From Variovorax sp. Root318D1 (lineage in GTDB: Bacteria > Pseudomonadota > Gammaproteobacteria > Burkholderiales > Burkholderiaceae_C), in contig NZ_LMCQ01000021.1 in the NCBI RefSeq assembly GCF_001424835.1, forward strand, positions 125,503 through 189,502: a stretch of 64,000 bases of DNA. Reading direction: 5' to 3'. A program made the position numbers and the translations under genes. Numbering within the stretch: position 1 is the stretch's first letter; every line of letters begins with the position of its first letter. Below, one piece after another: positions 62,049-64,000 of this stretch. The notes under the pieces were generated by a model. That model was not told where the DNA came from, made no database searches, and saw nothing but the letters and a program-made list of their open reading frames with translations.

Positions 62049-63371
62049 TCAGGACAGCTCTTCCTTGCGGATGCGCACGATCGGCTGCAGCACGGTGGGC
62101 AGTGCCTGCAGTTCCGCGAGCACGTCGTTCACGGTGCCTTCACGCGCATCGTGCGTGAGGATGATCAGGTCGGTCTGGGTGGAGCCTTCGCCGCCCACTT
62201 CGTCGGCTTCGCGCTGCAGCACCGCGTCGATGCTGATGCCGGCGGTGGCCAGCAGGCCCGTCACCTTGGCGAGCACGCCGGCCTGGTCGGCCACGCGCAG
62301 GCGCAGGTAGTAGCTGGTGACGACCTCGGTCATCGGCAGTACCTTCAGGTCGCTCATGGCGTCGGGGTGGAAGGCCAGGTGCGGCACGCGGTGCGCGGCG
62401 TCGGCCGTGTGCAGGCGCGTGATGTCGACGAGGTCGGCGATCACGGCGCTGGCGGTCGGCTCGCTGCCCGCGCCCTTGCCGTAGTAGAGCGTGGTGCCCA
62501 CGGCATCGCCATGCACGACGACGGCGTTCATTGCGCCCTCGACGTTCGCAAGCAGGCGCTTCGACGGCACGAGCGAGGGATGCACGCGCAGCTCGATGCC
62601 TTGCGCGGTGCGCTTGGTGATGCCGAGCAGCTTGATGCGGTAGCCGAGCTGTTCGGCGTATTTGATGTCCTGCGCGGCGAGCTTGGTGATGCCCTCGATG
62701 TGCGCCTTGTCGAACTGCACTGGAATGCCGAAGGCGATGGCGCTCATCAGCGTGACCTTGTGGCCCGCGTCGACCCCTTCGATGTCGAAGGTTGGGTCGG
62801 CTTCGGCGTAGCCCAGGCGCTGCGCCTCCTTGAGCACGGTCGCGAAGTCCAGCCCCTTGTCGCGCATCTCGGAGAGGATGAAATTGGTGGTGCCGTTGAT
62901 GATGCCGGCCAGCCACTGGATGCTGTTGGCCGTGAGGCCTTCGCGCAATGCCTTGATGATCGGGATGCCGCCGGCCACCGCGGCTTCGAAGGCCACCATC
63001 ACGCCCTTGGCGTGGGCGGCCGCGAAGATTTCGGTGCCGTGCACGGCGAGCAGCGCCTTGTTGGCGGTGACCACGTGCTTGCCGGCCGCAATGGCTTCTA
63101 GCACCAGCTGCCGCGCAATGCCGTAGCCGCCGATGAGTTCGATGACGATGTCGATGTCCGGGTTGGCAATGATGGCGCGCGCATCGCTGACCACCTTCAC
63201 GCCCTCGCCCGCCACTTCGCGCGCACGCGCCTGGTCGAGGTCGGCCACCATCGTGATCTCGATGCCGCGGCCCGCACGGCGCTTGATTTCTTCCTGGTTG
63301 CGCAGCAGCACCTTGAAGGTGCCGCTGCCGACCGTGCCTGCGCCGAGCAAGCCTACTTGGATGGGTTTCAT
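62049..63371 (-). CDS. hom: Homoserine dehydrogenase
   Basis: Reduces aspartate semialdehyde to homoserine. The NAD(P)-binding motif is VGLLGAGTVGSGTFKVLL, with the catalytic domain (ATTN-like NGTTNFILSEM, GYAEADPTFDIEG with catalytic Lys/Asp region, and GKGAGSEPTASAV). A C-terminal ACT domain (about residues 355-435) makes it likely to be feedback-inhibited by threonine. Length 440 aa is usual for stand-alone Hom. It is the first gene of the hom-thrC unit. Confidence 0.96.
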   Translation of the reverse strand: MKPIQVGLLGAGTVGSGTFKVLLRNQEEIKRRAGRGIEITMVADLDQARAREVAGEGVKVVSDARAIIANPDIDIVIELIGGYGIARQLVLEAIAAGKHVVTANKALLAVHGTEIFAAAHAKGVMVAFEAAVAGGIPIIKALREGLTANSIQWLAGIINGTTNFILSEMRDKGLDFATVLKEAQRLGYAEADPTFDIEGVDAGHKVTLMSAIAFGIPVQFDKAHIEGITKLAAQDIKYAEQLGYRIKLLGITKRTAQGIELRVHPSLVPSKRLLANVEGAMNAVVVHGDAVGTTLYYGKGAGSEPTASAVIADLVDITRLHTADAAHRVPHLAFHPDAMSDLKVLPMTEVVTSYYLRLRVADQAGVLAKVTGLLATAGISIDAVLQREADEVGGEGSTQTDLIILTHDAREGTVNDVLAELQALPTVLQPIVRIRKEELS

Positions 63372-63485
63372 TGGGAGATTCGCGTTAATGGTTTAAATGG
63401 GGCGGCAGGCGGCGCGCTCACGGCGCGGCTCATGCAGTGGGGCAGGTTCCAGGCGCCACCTGCAGAACCGCGGCACATGCGGATG

Positions 63486-64000
63486 TCATGACTCTGTCTC
63501 GCTGCTGCGCAAACGGTACAGCTCCAGGAACTTGGCAATGCGGTGGATGGCCTCGCGCAGGTCTTCCTCGTGCGGCAGGAACACGATGCGGAAATGATCG
63601 GGCGTGGCCCAGTTGAAGCCGGTGCCCTGCACCAGCATCACCTTGGTTTCCTTCAGCAACTCGAGGAAGAACTGCCGGTCGTCCTCGATTGGATAAATCT
63701 TCGGATCGAGCTTCGGGAACATGTAGAGCGCAGCGCTAGGCTTGACGCAGCTCACGCCAGGGATGGCCGTGATCAGCTCGTAGGCCAGGTCGCGCTGGCG
63801 CCGCAGACGACCTCCGTCGCCCACCAGGTCGTTGATGCTCTGGTAGCCGCCAAGGGCGGTCTGGATGGCCCATTGGCCGGGCACGTTGGCGCACAGGCGC
63901 ATGTTCGAGAGCATGTTCAGGCCCTCGATGTAGTCTTCCGCCCGCTTCTTGTCACCCGACACCACGAGCCAGCCCGCGCGATAGCCGCATGACCGGTAGC
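63486..64000 (-). CDS. alaC: Alanine-synthesising aminotransferase, C-terminal part (partial)
   Basis: The 3' part of a class I PLP aminotransferase, running off the right edge. The frame is open to base 64000 and shows YRSCGYRAGWLVVSG (just after the PLP-lysine, which lies outside the window), LNMLSNMRLCANVPGQWAIQTALGG, VKPSAALYMFPKLDP and FRIVFLPHEEDLREAI. These match the AlaA/AlaC (YfbQ) group that makes alanine from pyruvate and glutamate. It precedes hom by 114 bases on the same strand, a common order in Comamonadaceae. AlaA versus AlaC cannot be settled here. Confidence 0.85.
   Translation of the reverse strand, partial: YRSCGYRAGWLVVSGDKKRAEDYIEGLNMLSNMRLCANVPGQWAIQTALGGYQSINDLVGDGGRLRRQRDLAYELITAIPGVSCVKPSAALYMFPKLDPKIYPIEDDRQFFLELLKETKVMLVQGTGFNWATPDHFRIVFLPHEEDLREAIHRIAKFLELYRLRSSETES

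Overview
The window looks like a chromosomal segment from a high-GC betaproteobacterium of the family Comamonadaceae, most likely Variovorax or a close relative. I infer this from overall protein character, Bug-type (TctC) binding proteins without transporter partners, the order thrS-infC-rpmI-rplT-pheS-pheT-ihfA-merR-tRNA-Pro, and the grouping of hom-thrC with molybdopterin genes and clpB. No rRNA, phage, insertion sequence or CRISPR array was seen.

Region 1 (1-22.7 kb) is a Wzx/Wzy-type surface polysaccharide locus. A tyrosine phosphatase/kinase pair (wzb, wzc) reads rightward. A long leftward run starts at the outer-membrane exporter wza and ends at a PglF/WbpM-type dehydratase. It encodes three rare-sugar pathways: UDP-GlcNAc3NAcA (wbpA/B/E/D types), UDP-L-FucNAc (fnlA/B/C types) and a bacillosamine-type 4-amino sugar (pglF/E/D types). 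It also encodes flippase, polymerase, a family 2 glycosyltransferase, a fused GT4-phosphoglycosyl transferase and a secreted beta-helix protein. The block from wzy to wzx (12.4-17.4 kb) is clearly richer in AT than its flanks.

Region 2 (22.7-33.1 kb) is core: a 0.67 kb spacer, tRNA-Pro(GGG), a MerR regulator, ihfA, pheT, pheS, rplT, rpmI, infC (ATC start), thrS, and isocitrate lyase under a 20-bp palindrome. The thrS leader appears to hold a complete ribosome-mediated attenuator: a 22-residue peptide with three Thr codons, an antiterminator segment directly after its stop codon, and a terminator hairpin. This is the most interesting signal in the window.

Region 3 (33.2-49.8 kb) is accessory: a GGCT-like protein, an EamA exporter, an H1-tailed SWIB protein, a TetR-controlled catabolic operon of unknown substrate (Bug protein, Gfo/Idh/MocA oxidoreductase, DUF993 protein, sugar isomerase), a 200-bp imperfect palindrome, a YcaQ-type DNA glycosylase, an FMN riboswitch driving a RibH2-type lumazine synthase, GST and ArsC, two transporters, an AraC regulator, a PAP2-ACP-ketosynthase trio and a DUF2501 protein.

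Region 4 (49.8-64.0 kb) holds a SulP transporter, a DUF3299 lipoprotein, arfB, clpB with a heat-shock-like promoter, and molybdopterin genes (moaE, moaD, moeA, mobB) interrupted by a rightward DapA-like gene. It ends with thrC, hom and the 3' part of an alanine aminotransferase.
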